A stretch of 6,069 bases of DNA from Patescibacteria group bacterium (GCA_025453305.1 JALOQO010000043.1:1-6069), one strand, 5' to 3'. Shown: positions 1 through 6,014, counted from the first letter of the stretch. Made by a program: numbers and translations. Notes: generated by a model not told the origin, from the letters alone.

Positions 1-4
1 TGAC

Positions 5-27
5 GGGCTGGGAACTGGGTAATGGGG
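5..27 (+). repeat. G-rich repeat with G-quadruplex pattern, copy 1
   Basis: Four runs of three or four G are separated by loops of 2, 4 and 4 nt (G runs at 5-7, 10-12, 17-19, 24-27). This fits the canonical intramolecular G-quadruplex pattern on the plus strand. It lies just past the stop codon of the S23-family gene, which ends at 33 on the minus strand. Fifteen bases (9-23) recur exactly at 4327-4341, and the core GGGTAAT also recurs on the opposite strand in the 407-506 repeats. Folding is inferred from the pattern only. Confidence 0.6.
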
Positions 28-32
28 AAGGA

Positions 33-416
33 TTATTTGACTTCATATTTATCTCTCACAGACCTAATGAGTGCATTTATTAATTTTTGGTTAGTAACTA
101 TTTTTGAAAGTAAATCATCCAATTCTTCTTTACTAATATACCCAAGCTTATTAGAAAGATAGCAAAAACTTTTTACTTCTAATAAGGAACCGTTAGCAAT
201 TTTATAAAACTGTATCTTTTCTTTATAACCATGCCTACCATAACCTTCGGCTAAATTGGCAGAAATAGATGACACTGCTCTTTTTATTTGACTGGTTATG
301 CCAAATAGCTCATCTTTTGGAAAGCTTTTACTCATTGAATATATTTTAACAGCTAAATCTATTGATTTCTGCCAAGCCTCTAGATCCTCGAAGTTGTTTG
401 TGCTGTAATTTCCCAT
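33..416 (-). CDS. S23-family four-helix-bundle protein
   Basis: This 127-residue protein matches the small helical family first seen as the protein encoded by 23S rRNA intervening sequences. Family hallmarks are FEDLEAWQKSIDLAVKIY (residues 9-26), FPKDELFGITSQIKRA (32-47), the signature SISANLAEGYGR (50-61), and a third helix around FYKIANGSLLEVKSF (70-84). Known members are compact four-helix bundles that assemble as pentamers. A basic surface suggests nucleic-acid binding, but the function is not established. Length is normal for the family. The ATG at 416 is fixed because two stop codons, TAA and TAG, sit in frame just upstream. The start and its weak AGGAA leader lie inside a 50-bp repeat. 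No 23S rRNA is nearby, so this is a free-standing copy. It probably depends on transcription from the polysaccharide genes upstream. G-rich repeats of opposite orientation border it on both sides. Confidence 0.9.
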   Translation of the reverse strand: MGNYSTNNFEDLEAWQKSIDLAVKIYSMSKSFPKDELFGITSQIKRAVSSISANLAEGYGRHGYKEKIQFYKIANGSLLEVKSFCYLSNKLGYISKEELDDLLSKIVTNQKLINALIRSVRDKYEVK

Positions 417-506
417 TTCCTATTACCCAAACCCCACTCCCCAATTATTTGGCTCCAATTTCCCATTTCCTATTACCCAAACCCCACTCCCCAATTATTT
501 GGCTCC
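407..506 (-). repeat. Perfect 50-bp tandem duplication, G-rich on the minus strand
   Basis: Two identical 50-bp units, 407-456 and 457-506, sit head to tail. On the minus strand each carries runs GGGG-AGT-GGGG-TTT-GGG and then, 11 nt later, GGG, close to a G-quadruplex pattern. The unit at 457-506 contains the last three sense codons and the stop of the sugar transferase. The unit at 407-456 contains the start codon of the S23 gene. The duplication therefore copied 12 nt of coding end into the spacer and lengthened the gap between the two genes from 28 to 78 nt. It also made a second copy of the S23 initiation region at 466, which opens a 28-codon reading frame out of phase with the gene. Confidence 0.95.
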
Positions 507-1928
507 TCGGCCAAAAAGGACATCAATTACTGTTCGGAATAGGATTTTAATATCTAGCCAAAAGCTCCAATTTTGAACATAGTAAAGGTCTAGTGCACGG
601 CGTTCATCAAAGCTAATATCTCGCCTACCCGATATTTGAGCTAACCCAGTAATACCGCTTTTTACACTTAAAATAAGATTTTTATATGGGTAATTTTGGA
701 GTTCTCTAGGCACTAGTGCACGGGGGCCAACTAGGCTAATATCACCCTTAAAAACATTAAATAATTGGGGTAGCTCATCTAAACTAGTTTTGCGCAAAAA
801 AACACCGACTTTGGTTACGCGGGGATCATTTTTTAAATAATCACCGTTTTTACGATAAAGCTTGGCTAGCTCTGGCGAACCCATTTTGGCAAAAGCTTCT
901 TCTGGTAGTAAGCCGGAGTATTTGCGGTTGTGAGATCTAAACTTATAGATATAAATTTTTGTATCGAAACGACTCAATCTTTCTTGCTTAAGTATAGGAT
1001 TGCCACGATCTTCTAACCAAATTAATAAAGCAAATAACAAATAAAAAGGTGATAAAACAATAATCACCAAACCACTCGATACAATATCGAATAAGCGCTT
1101 TAATATCCTACCCCAGCCAGTTAGGGCGGTTTGGTGCACAGACACAACCGGTAGGCCTTGAAATAGCTCTACATCGATATTATTACTTAACATTCCGGCA
1201 TGAGAAGGTATGTATTTGTAAGCTATATGGTGTTCTTGGGCATATGATAAAACTTCGTTGGCGATACGGCTATCGTCGTCTAGACCGGTTACCAATAGAA
1301 CATGAACATTGAGTTTATTGGTGTTTTCTAGTGCATCTTGATAATTTGTATAAATTTCAAATGGTGACTTGCCCTTTACAATCTCTTTAGTAGCTACGGC
1401 TACTACTTTATAGCCAGTTTTGGATGGTTTGGTTAAAGAATGAGCGATTTTGTGCATTGATTCACCAGATCCAAAAATAAGAACATTTGTAACCCCAAAA
1501 CCGGTACGCCAAAGATACATTCGGCCGGCTCTTAGCAGGGTTCTTTCTAGCACAAGTAACAACAGCCCAATTACCAAACCATAAAGTGGCACCAACCTAG
1601 CAGGGAAAATCGGCTCGTTTGATATAAAATCGTAGGTAATAGCGGTCATCATACCAAGAACAGTTCCTACCGTTAGTAAGCTAATTTCTCTCCACCTATA
1701 TTCGTAAACATTTCGTCTATATAACCCCAGCAGTGCAAATATAATAATCCAGGCAAACAGTAACACCAGCCATGTTTTAAAATATTGATCAGATGGTATT
1801 TGATTAATTAGACTCCTGCTATCTAACGATACCCTAAGAATATAGGCCGTTACAAAAGCAGTTAAGAGCGCAACAAAATCTCCAACAACCAACACCGCAG
1901 CATATAGAAATGATCTACTATTTTTCAT
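495..1928 (-). CDS. Polyprenyl-phosphate sugar-1-phosphate transferase (WbaP/WcaJ type)
   Basis: This 477-residue membrane enzyme probably moves a sugar-1-phosphate from a nucleotide sugar to undecaprenyl phosphate, the first step of a surface glycan or exopolysaccharide. The N-terminal half has about four transmembrane helices (roughly 8-30, 52-70, 82-102, 108-126), then a Rossmann-like domain starting [12 protein letters not shown] (146-157). The C-terminal half is the catalytic bacterial sugar transferase domain: KRLFDI (277-282) and a membrane helix, KFRSH (329-333, commonly KFRSM), DPRVTKVG (368-375), the catalytic pair Asp384-Glu385 in [21 protein letters not shown], and [11 protein letters not shown] (425-435). 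Length is typical of this two-domain class. ATG at 1928 is 5 nt after the stop of the upstream O-antigen-ligase-like gene and has no clear Shine-Dalgarno, so translational coupling is likely. The sugar cannot be told from sequence. Confidence 0.95.
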   Translation of the reverse strand: MKNSRSFLYAAVLVVGDFVALLTAFVTAYILRVSLDSRSLINQIPSDQYFKTWLVLLFAWIIIFALLGLYRRNVYEYRWREISLLTVGTVLGMMTAITYDFISNEPIFPARLVPLYGLVIGLLLLVLERTLLRAGRMYLWRTGFGVTNVLIFGSGESMHKIAHSLTKPSKTGYKVVAVATKEIVKGKSPFEIYTNYQDALENTNKLNVHVLLVTGLDDDSRIANEVLSYAQEHHIAYKYIPSHAGMLSNNIDVELFQGLPVVSVHQTALTGWGRILKRLFDIVSSGLVIIVLSPFYLLFALLIWLEDRGNPILKQERLSRFDTKIYIYKFRSHNRKYSGLLPEEAFAKMGSPELAKLYRKNGDYLKNDPRVTKVGVFLRKTSLDELPQLFNVFKGDISLVGPRALVPRELQNYPYKNLILSVKSGITGLAQISGRRDISFDERRALDLYYVQNWSFWLDIKILFRTVIDVLFGRGAK

Positions 1929-1933
1929 ACAAA

Positions 1934-3370
1934 CTAATCTTTAGTATAGCGCTTTTTAGTTTTTGATGCTGAAACTACACTGGTTGCTCCTAGCGCTATT
2001 CCAACCCATAACCATATATACACAACATTAATGTAGCTTCCAAAGAACAAAAATTGTACCGCAAAAGCTACCAGCCTACCGTTCATCATAGATGCCTCTA
2101 GGCTGTTTGCTTTTATAAGTGAAACAATCGCAGACCCAAATATTAGCAATAATGCTACTAGGCCAAAAATACCTAGTTCTGCCAAAAAAAGTACATAAAA
2201 AATGTAAACCGTTAAGTTTTCTGGCGCCGATATATCTATGTTATTTACAACATATGGCCCTAAGTTACCCAATCCAACCCCAGCTAATGAGGTTATTATC
2301 GTAGAAGCCCAGGCTTTTAATGCTAATTGTGCAGCACTTGTCCGTTCTTGGTTAGACGATTCAATTAAACCCGGACTCACAAAAGATTCTTCTGGTGCGG
2401 CTTGTTGCATTTGGTTTTGATTATCTGTATCCGGTAAACGGGATTCTGGTAGGTTAATAACCCCTAGTGTTAAATGTTCGGTAATACTGTCTAGTGTTTC
2501 GTAAGAGATATTGGGCGAATCATTGTATCTAATAGTAGCCATTAATATTAAAGTCCCAAGCGACAAAATAATAGCAATAAAGGTTACAAAATATATAGCT
2601 AATAATTTTTTAAATGTTATGTGTTTTCTGATTAGTAAAGCTATTCCAATAAAAAATATAGTCGATGCGATAGCTATATAAGCTCCGCGAGAAAATGTTA
2701 AGCCTATGGTAAAAATACTAGAAATTAAAGATATCCAACCAAGTGGATTTGACTTTTTTATTACGCTATATAAGCCGGCGAATACAAATGGAATCATAGC
2801 GTTGGCAAAAAATTGTGGCTCGGCGGAAAATCCATTTATCCTAGGAAAGCCAAATACTTCTGCGGCGCAACCGGGGCATAGTATCCCTAGAGTTTGGTTA
2901 GTTAAAGTAAATATTATTAGTTGCACCAAAGCTACCACCCCATAAATCACAGAAGCATATAGCATACCCTTTAGTACTATAGACTGCCTGTTTTTAGAAA
3001 ATTCATGAGCAGAAAACCACCAAGCAGCTATTAAAACTAACAATAAAACCAAGAAAGATCCAGCCATTAAAAGGCTTCGCTCTGGGTAAATTGCCCTAAT
3101 TAACCCTAAAAATATTAGAAATACTATGGTTATTACACTATAAAATGCAATTGGGTGTGACGACTTAAAAAACGATAATCCACTTTTATATATTGGCTTA
3201 ATACACAGAACAATAAATATAATTGCCAGCAGTTGGTACAATCCTATTCTAAAAGAGCTAAAATTATATAAAGGCGTAGATAAACTGGGATATTTTGATA
3301 AAGGTGCCAATACTAACAAACTAGTAAATAAAATAAAACGCCATTGGGAAACTTTTTTGGGGATATTCAC
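1934..3370 (-). CDS. O-antigen ligase/polymerase-like membrane protein (Wzy_C superfamily)
   Basis: This 478-residue protein has about 12 hydrophobic segments. The recognisable core is RINGFSAEPQFFANAMIP (177-194) followed by LTFSRGAYIAIAS (224-236), the pattern of the O-antigen ligase/Wzy_C family, whose members polymerise or ligate lipid-linked glycans on the outer face of the membrane. A long hydrophilic loop (about 281-350, rich in Gln, Ser, Glu and Asn) precedes GVGLGNLGPYV (364-374) and lies where the family has its large extracytoplasmic loop. A CPGC motif (165-168) sits just before the core in a presumed extracytoplasmic segment and could form a disulfide. Translation starts at GTG 3370; the ATG overlapping it in another frame meets a stop at once. 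It is first in its operon, followed 5 nt later by the sugar transferase. In an organism without an outer membrane the acceptor would be a cell-wall or S-layer component; polymerase versus ligase is unresolved. Confidence 0.85.
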   Translation of the reverse strand: MNIPKKVSQWRFILFTSLLVLAPLSKYPSLSTPLYNFSSFRIGLYQLLAIIFIVLCIKPIYKSGLSFFKSSHPIAFYSVITIVFLIFLGLIRAIYPERSLLMAGSFLVLLLVLIAAWWFSAHEFSKNRQSIVLKGMLYASVIYGVVALVQLIIFTLTNQTLGILCPGCAAEVFGFPRINGFSAEPQFFANAMIPFVFAGLYSVIKKSNPLGWISLISSIFTIGLTFSRGAYIAIASTIFFIGIALLIRKHITFKKLLAIYFVTFIAIILSLGTLILMATIRYNDSPNISYETLDSITEHLTLGVINLPESRLPDTDNQNQMQQAAPEESFVSPGLIESSNQERTSAAQLALKAWASTIITSLAGVGLGNLGPYVVNNIDISAPENLTVYIFYVLFLAELGIFGLVALLLIFGSAIVSLIKANSLEASMMNGRLVAFAVQFLFFGSYINVVYIWLWVGIALGATSVVSASKTKKRYTKD

Positions 3371-3432
3371 ATTGTCTATTGTATAGCTATGCGCTGTGAT
3401 ACACTAGTACAATAGAACACTTTACAAACAGT
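3371..3432. promoter_or_regulatory. Divergent promoter region with 9-bp inverted repeat
   Basis: This 62-bp gap separates the minus-strand polysaccharide operon from the plus-strand GtrA gene, so both start sites must lie in or near it. A perfect 9-bp inverted repeat, TCTATTGTA (3375-3383) and TACAATAGA (3408-3416), is centred about 33 bp apart. On the plus strand an extended -10 element, TGA-TACACT (3397-3405), has a weak -35 TTGTAT (3379-3384) at a short 15-bp spacing. On the minus strand TATACA/TACAAT near 3380-3387 could serve as -10. Hexamers are imperfect, so exact promoters are uncertain. The inverted repeat is a candidate operator. Confidence 0.45.
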
Positions 3433-3867
3433 ATGCGTATCAATAAAAGAACTAAAAAACTTATAACCCAAGCAGTAGAATATATGATAGCCGGTGGCGC
3501 GTGGTTTTGGAGTGGCTATATAATTATAGTGATTTTAGATGATTATATTCCGCTTTTTTGGGCAAATTTTATTGGTAATGCCGTAGGTATAACAATTAAC
3601 TTTTTGCTAAATAAGTATTGGGTATTTAAAACCAAGAAGCAATCTGACTTACTTAACACTACCTGGCGATATGTAGTATACACTGCATTAAATGCCTTTG
3701 TATTAAATTATTTAATACTAAAAGGTCTTAGGACTATTGGTATAGAACCAGAAATAGGGCAATTTATTGCCGCAGGGTTCTTTACGTTTTGGAACTTTAT
3801 TTGGTACAATTTGTGGGTTTTTAAGGGCCAAGATAAACCTATAAAAAGGATAAGACACCATGCCTAG
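3433..3867 (+). CDS. GtrA-like four-helix membrane protein
   Basis: This 144-residue protein has four transmembrane helices (about 15-36, 42-61, 79-99, 107-129) and the GtrA family signature NAVGITINFLLNKYWVFK. The motif recurs in related form near the C-terminus as FWNFIWYNLWVFK, reflecting the two-fold repeat within the family. Length is typical. Founding members work with O-antigen glucosylation genes, where they are thought to move undecaprenyl-phosphate-linked glucose across the membrane; others act with cell-wall arabinan or teichoic-acid glycosylation. The nearby glycan genes fit a role in lipid-linked sugar handling, although no partner glycosyltransferase is visible here. The ATG start has no Shine-Dalgarno and probably lies on a short leader. 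The basic tail (RIRHHA) overlaps the start of the LexA-like gene by 8 bp, so the two are co-transcribed and probably coupled. Confidence 0.9.
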   Translation: MRINKRTKKLITQAVEYMIAGGAWFWSGYIIIVILDDYIPLFWANFIGNAVGITINFLLNKYWVFKTKKQSDLLNTTWRYVVYTALNAFVLNYLILKGLRTIGIEPEIGQFIAAGFFTFWNFIWYNLWVFKGQDKPIKRIRHHA

Positions 3868-4309
3868 TGCGGTTAGGCCAACTAAAAAGCAACAAGAGCT
3901 ACTGGTGTTTGTTAGAGATTTTATTGCTGAACACGGCTATAGCCCTAGTTACAGAGAAATCATGAACGGATGCCACTATACATCGGTCGCTACGGTTGCG
4001 TTACATATAAATAGCTTAATTGCCAGGGGGCATATTGTTAAAAGGGGCAGATCGGCCAGGTCTTTAGAGGTAGTATCAACGGGAATAGAGCCTATAGAAA
4101 CCGATTTTAATAGTGAGATTAGCGCCACCCAAGAAAAATGGTTGGTAGATTTTATTACTGGTAGATTTTTACAAGCAGAATCTAAATCTATTATTGAGCA
4201 AAGCGAGATAGATGAATTATATGTTTTGGTGGGGGCCTTAAAAGTAATGGGCCTAGAGGGTGCGGCAATGAGCTTTATTCCTAGACTTACAGCAATTAAG
4301 AATAAGTAA
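3860..4309 (+). CDS. LexA-type winged-helix DNA-binding protein lacking the S24 peptidase
   Basis: Residues 7-72 match the LexA N-terminal DNA-binding domain: PTKKQQELLVFVRDFIAEHGYSPSYREI, then SVATVALHINSLIARGHIVKR and the closing ARSLEV. In LexA this winged helix binds SOS operators. The protein is only 149 residues against about 200 for LexA. Residues 73-149 show no Ala-Gly cleavage site and no Ser/Lys catalytic dyad. Instead they form an acidic, apparently helical region (for example KWLVDFITGRFLQAESKSIIEQSEIDELY) that I do not recognise. RecA-stimulated self-cleavage is therefore not expected; this may be a repressor or activator with another input. The start ATG lies within the end of the GtrA gene and is preceded by AAGGA (3846-3850) at 9 nt. 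Its targets are unknown; the divergent polysaccharide promoter just upstream is a plausible one. Confidence 0.85.
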   Translation: MPSAVRPTKKQQELLVFVRDFIAEHGYSPSYREIMNGCHYTSVATVALHINSLIARGHIVKRGRSARSLEVVSTGIEPIETDFNSEISATQEKWLVDFITGRFLQAESKSIIEQSEIDELYVLVGALKVMGLEGAAMSFIPRLTAIKNK

Positions 4310-4314
4310 AATAC

Positions 4315-4337
4315 GGGATTGGGGCATGGGAACTGGG
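4315..4337 (+). repeat. G-rich repeat with G-quadruplex pattern, copy 2
   Basis: Four G runs (4315-4317, 4321-4324, 4328-4330, 4335-4337) are separated by 3, 3 and 4 nt, a canonical G-quadruplex pattern. Bases 4327-4341 are identical to 9-23. It lies six bases past the stop of the LexA-like gene, in the 70-bp gap between convergent genes (4310-4379), where no clear hairpin terminator is visible. It could act as a transcription-slowing element, but that is inference. Confidence 0.6.
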
Positions 4338-4379
4338 TAATAGGATATTAGATGCTGGATATTTGGCGGGGGATGTAAA

Positions 4380-4880
4380 TTAGGTTATTAGGTTATGGTT
4401 GCCCTGCTTGGAATCTATGCGGTTTTTTACAGCCTCTAGTTGAGTAAGGGGGTTTTCGATATCTTTCAGAACTAATTCTTTATCTATCTTAGGTATAGTT
4501 AGGTATACATCGCCATAATTATGTTTTACTCCCCATTCGTTCTGTATCATACGAACAGATATTATTGATTCATATCTGTATATTTCTTGCGATTTTCCAC
4601 CTTTACCCTCTTTTTTGTGTAGAATTATTGATTCTGGAGTTAGTTCGTAATATTCTGTTAGCCAGTCACCCCATAATTTTAATGAACCTAAGCCCCAAGC
4701 GCCGATCATTAGTACCCAAACAAAAAATATTAAAGAATAACCACTGGGGCCTACTAGTTTAAAAATTCTCCACAAAAGCCAAGAACTAAATAGCGCAATC
4801 AGAAATGCCGAAATACCTAAGGTGAATATTTTAACCTTAACGCTATATGCACTACGGTTTATTGGTTCGACATTTTCCAC
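4380..4880 (-). CDS. Two-helix membrane protein with bacterial PH-like domain
   Basis: This 166-residue protein has two transmembrane helices (about 18-40 and 48-67) followed by a soluble domain starting WLTEYYELTPESIILHKK and continuing through RYESIISVRMI, GDVYLTI and ending ENPLTQLEAVKNRI. This pattern (ITPESI at the start, GDV-hydrophobic strand, closing helix) resembles the bacterial PH-like domain families once called DUF304 (bPH_2). Family members are membrane-associated and mostly of unknown function. Translation starts at GTG 4880, because the nearby ATG is out of frame and the next in-frame Met (residue 111) would remove both helices. It follows the seven-helix gene by 9 nt with no Shine-Dalgarno, so the pair is very likely one operon with coupled translation. 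The domain assignment rests on motif pattern and is moderately secure; the function is not known. Confidence 0.7.
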   Translation of the reverse strand: MENVEPINRSAYSVKVKIFTLGISAFLIALFSSWLLWRIFKLVGPSGYSLIFFVWVLMIGAWGLGSLKLWGDWLTEYYELTPESIILHKKEGKGGKSQEIYRYESIISVRMIQNEWGVKHNYGDVYLTIPKIDKELVLKDIENPLTQLEAVKNRIDSKQGNHNLIT

Positions 4881-4889
4881 GAAAATTTT

Positions 4890-5552
4890 TTATTCTTTAT
4901 TGTATGTATCGTTGTTATTCTTGGGTGCTCCGTATTCGGTTGTCCAAGAATCTAAATAATAATCTTTATTTGCAATATATTGTGTGGCGAACCCAAATAT
5001 AAATAGTACTACAGTGGTAGTTACCCATATCCAAGAATTTTTAACAGCTTCTGTTGCTGTTATGTAGTCGAAAGAAGATAAATTTACCTGATTAAACACC
5101 AGCATTATTCCGTTAACCAAAACTACCGCCCCGGCTAACGATGTTAAACCAATTAATAAATATTTAGCCGCGTTAAACCCAATAGTAAGCAGTGCAAATA
5201 CAACACCCAAAGAAATGCCAACAACAGCCGATAAAAAGCCTTTATCTAAACCAATTAAGGCCATAAAGCTGGTTCCAAGCCAATAACCGGCGCTTGCCCC
5301 AAGCAATACAACCGCTAAGCTGTAAAAGAAATAAGCAAAGATAGCAAAAACTACACCAATTATTAGACCTATAAAGATACCCATTGAAGTGCCCAAGAAT
5401 GCCTCGCCAAATGCGTCGGCCGCACCGGCAGCTCCAAGTGTAAAACCGGCAAAGAAACCCCAAAGGGGAAGTACTATTCTCGCAAGCCTATAACCAGAAA
5501 TAAGTATAAGCCCACCAATACCAATCGCTAATATACCAAACAAAATATCCAT
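4890..5552 (-). CDS. Seven-helix glycine-rich membrane protein, TMEM198/DUF4203-like
   Basis: This 220-residue protein is almost entirely hydrophobic, with about seven transmembrane helices (roughly 3-20, 26-45, 55-75, 77-97, 106-126, 130-153, 174-193). It ends in a polar, Asn-rich tail (about 195-220). Small residues (Gly, Ala) are spaced through the helices, as in LWGFFAGFTLGAAGAA (30-45) and LLGASAGYWLG (83-93). This suggests tight helix packing and an ancient repeated unit. The layout resembles the TMEM198/TM7SF3-like family (DUF4203), common in bacteria with no defined biochemical role. The start ATG at 5552 is well supported by AAGGAGGAA, the strongest ribosome binding site in the window, 8 nt upstream. 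It is first in an operon with the PH-like protein. A transport or envelope-stress role would be a guess. Confidence 0.7.
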   Translation of the reverse strand: MDILFGILAIGIGGLILISGYRLARIVLPLWGFFAGFTLGAAGAADAFGEAFLGTSMGIFIGLIIGVVFAIFAYFFYSLAVVLLGASAGYWLGTSFMALIGLDKGFLSAVVGISLGVVFALLTIGFNAAKYLLIGLTSLAGAVVLVNGIMLVFNQVNLSSFDYITATEAVKNSWIWVTTTVVLFIFGFATQYIANKDYYLDSWTTEYGAPKNNNDTYNKE

Positions 5553-5558
5553 ATAAAG

Positions 5559-5567
5559 TTCCTCCTT
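5559..5567 (-). promoter_or_regulatory. Strong Shine-Dalgarno for the seven-helix membrane protein
   Basis: Read on the minus strand this is AAGGAGGAA. Its GGAGG core (5565-5561) is 8 nt from the ATG at 5552. It stands out because most other starts here have little or no Shine-Dalgarno, which suggests this gene is translated efficiently and on its own. Confidence 0.85.
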
Positions 5568-5576
5568 AATGACTAT

Positions 5577-5606
5577 ATTGTATATCTTTTTATAGTTTTT
5601 TGTTTA
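5577..5606 (-). promoter_or_regulatory. Predicted promoter of the membrane-protein operon
   Basis: On the minus strand a -35-like TAAACA (5606-5601) is followed after 18 bp by a -10-like TACAAT (5582-5577), each close to the sigma70 consensus. A start near 5570 would give a leader of about 18 nt containing the strong ribosome binding site. It is divergent from the tRNA-side promoter. Confidence 0.55.
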
Positions 5607-5623
5607 AAATATTTAATTGATGA

Positions 5624-5653
5624 TTGACCAAAAGGGTAAAAAACTTTTATACT
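5624..5653 (+). promoter_or_regulatory. Predicted sigma70-type promoter for the tRNA-Asn/GIY-YIG unit
   Basis: TTGACC (5624-5629) and TATACT (5648-5653) are separated by 18 bp, each one base off consensus. This is the best promoter in the window. It points toward the partial tRNA copy and the nuclease gene, and probably was the native promoter of the tRNA-Asn gene before the cassette came between them. Transcription would start near 5660, before a small imperfect hairpin (5662-5678). A separate TATAAT at 5691-5696 has no recognisable -35. Confidence 0.6.
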
Positions 5654-5694
5654 AACACAGTTACGGGTAATACCTGTATGTTCTTTTAACTATA

Positions 5695-5727
5695 ATTCCT
5701 GGTTGATACCAGGATATTCGGGAGTAG
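5695..5727 (+). repeat. 33-bp direct repeat, copy 1 (tRNA leader and acceptor 5' strand)
   Basis: It is identical to 6003-6035, 308 bp downstream. It contains a hairpin, TCCTGG and CCAGGA around a TTGATA loop (5697-5714), then the seven acceptor-stem bases TCGGGAG (5718-5724) and TAG, matching tRNA positions 1-10. This is the leader plus 5' end of the tRNA-Asn gene, duplicated on the other side of the nuclease gene. Confidence 0.95.
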
Positions 5728-5752
5728 TCCGTCAGCTGACGGACAAGAAGCT
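5718..5752 (+). pseudogene. Partial tRNA-Asn 5' half with a replaced D-arm
   Basis: Compared with the tRNA at 6026, bases 5718-5727 equal tRNA positions 1-10 and 5744-5752 (CAAGAAGCT) equal positions 25-33. Between them the normal 13-nt D-arm segment is replaced by 16 nt that complete an 18-bp palindrome. Homology stops exactly at position 33, one base before the anticodon. There is no anticodon, T-arm or 3' acceptor strand, so it cannot make a tRNA. Its first and last D-arm bases still pair (GTCC with GGAC). Confidence 0.75.
5727..5744. repeat. Perfect 18-bp palindrome
   Basis: GTCCGTCAGCTGACGGAC is its own reverse complement over all 18 bases. It is more GC-rich than its surroundings. It sits exactly where the D-arm should be in the partial tRNA copy, about 20 bp before the nuclease start. 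It may be a REP-like element, a remnant of cassette insertion, or a binding or cutting site for the nuclease; these are inferences. Confidence 0.95.
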
Positions 5753-5765
5753 ATATAATTAAAGA

Positions 5766-6014
5766 ATGTACTATGTCTACGCGTTGCATAACACTCTAAT
5801 TAATAAAATTTATATTGGACAAACTAGCAACTTAAACCAAAGACTAGAACAGCACAATAAGAAATACGGTAACCACTATACTTCCAAGTTTGAGGGCGAA
5901 TGGATTTTGATTTATCATGAGTCAGTCTCCACTCGCTCTGAAGCAATTAAGCGCGAAAAGCAACTTAAATCTTCTAGAGGCAGAGTGTACCTTTCAAAAT
6001 ACATTCCTGGTTGA
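5766..6014 (+). CDS. Mini GIY-YIG nuclease (YhbQ/UPF0213-like)
   Basis: This 82-residue protein is a complete single-domain GIY-YIG nuclease. MYYVYAL supplies the first strand (GIY equivalent), KIYIGQTSNLNQRLEQHN (14-31) holds the YIG motif with Tyr16 and the catalytic Arg26, and SEAIKREKQLKSSRG (58-72) carries the presumed metal-binding Glu64. All expected active-site residues are present, so the enzyme is probably active. GIY-YIG domains cut DNA with one divalent metal and occur in homing endonucleases, restriction enzymes and repair proteins. There is no separate DNA-recognition domain. The start is fixed by an in-frame TAA two codons upstream; there is no good Shine-Dalgarno. The last codons (Ile-Pro-Gly-stop) lie inside the repeated tRNA leader. 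The gene is bracketed by two copies of a tRNA 5' half, so a target-site or mobility role is more likely than housekeeping repair. Confidence 0.93.
   Translation: MYYVYALHNTLINKIYIGQTSNLNQRLEQHNKKYGNHYTSKFEGEWILIYHESVSTRSEAIKREKQLKSSRGRVYLSKYIPG

Noticed and set aside
362..550. Plus-strand 62-codon frame across the tandem repeats
   Set aside because: It runs through the duplicated intergenic DNA and into two real genes on the other strand; its protein is just the repeat translated twice.
2119..2945. Plus-strand open frames of 60-79 codons (2119-2304, 2238-2420, 2706-2945)
   Set aside because: They lie antisense inside the O-antigen-ligase-like gene, have no family motifs or ribosome binding sites, and one is simply the complement of a well-matched conserved core.
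4565..4762. Plus-strand 65-codon frame
   Set aside because: It is antisense to the PH-like membrane protein and shows no independent coding signs.
5242..5463. Minus-strand 73-codon frame inside the seven-helix gene
   Set aside because: It is a Trp/Cys/Arg-rich shadow in another frame of a glycine-rich membrane gene that has a clear start and ribosome binding site.
5697..5714. TCCTGG/CCAGGA hairpin as an intrinsic terminator
   Set aside because: No T-run follows it, and the tRNA 5' end begins 4 bp later, so a leader or processing hairpin fits better.
5754..5759. TATAAT just before the nuclease start as a promoter
   Set aside because: There is no -35 at a suitable distance, and transcription would start at or inside the ATG; chance is likely in AT-rich DNA.
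6012..6014. TGA at the nuclease end as a reassigned sense codon (code 25)
   Set aside because: No long gene here contains in-frame TGA, and the nuclease already has full family length at this stop.
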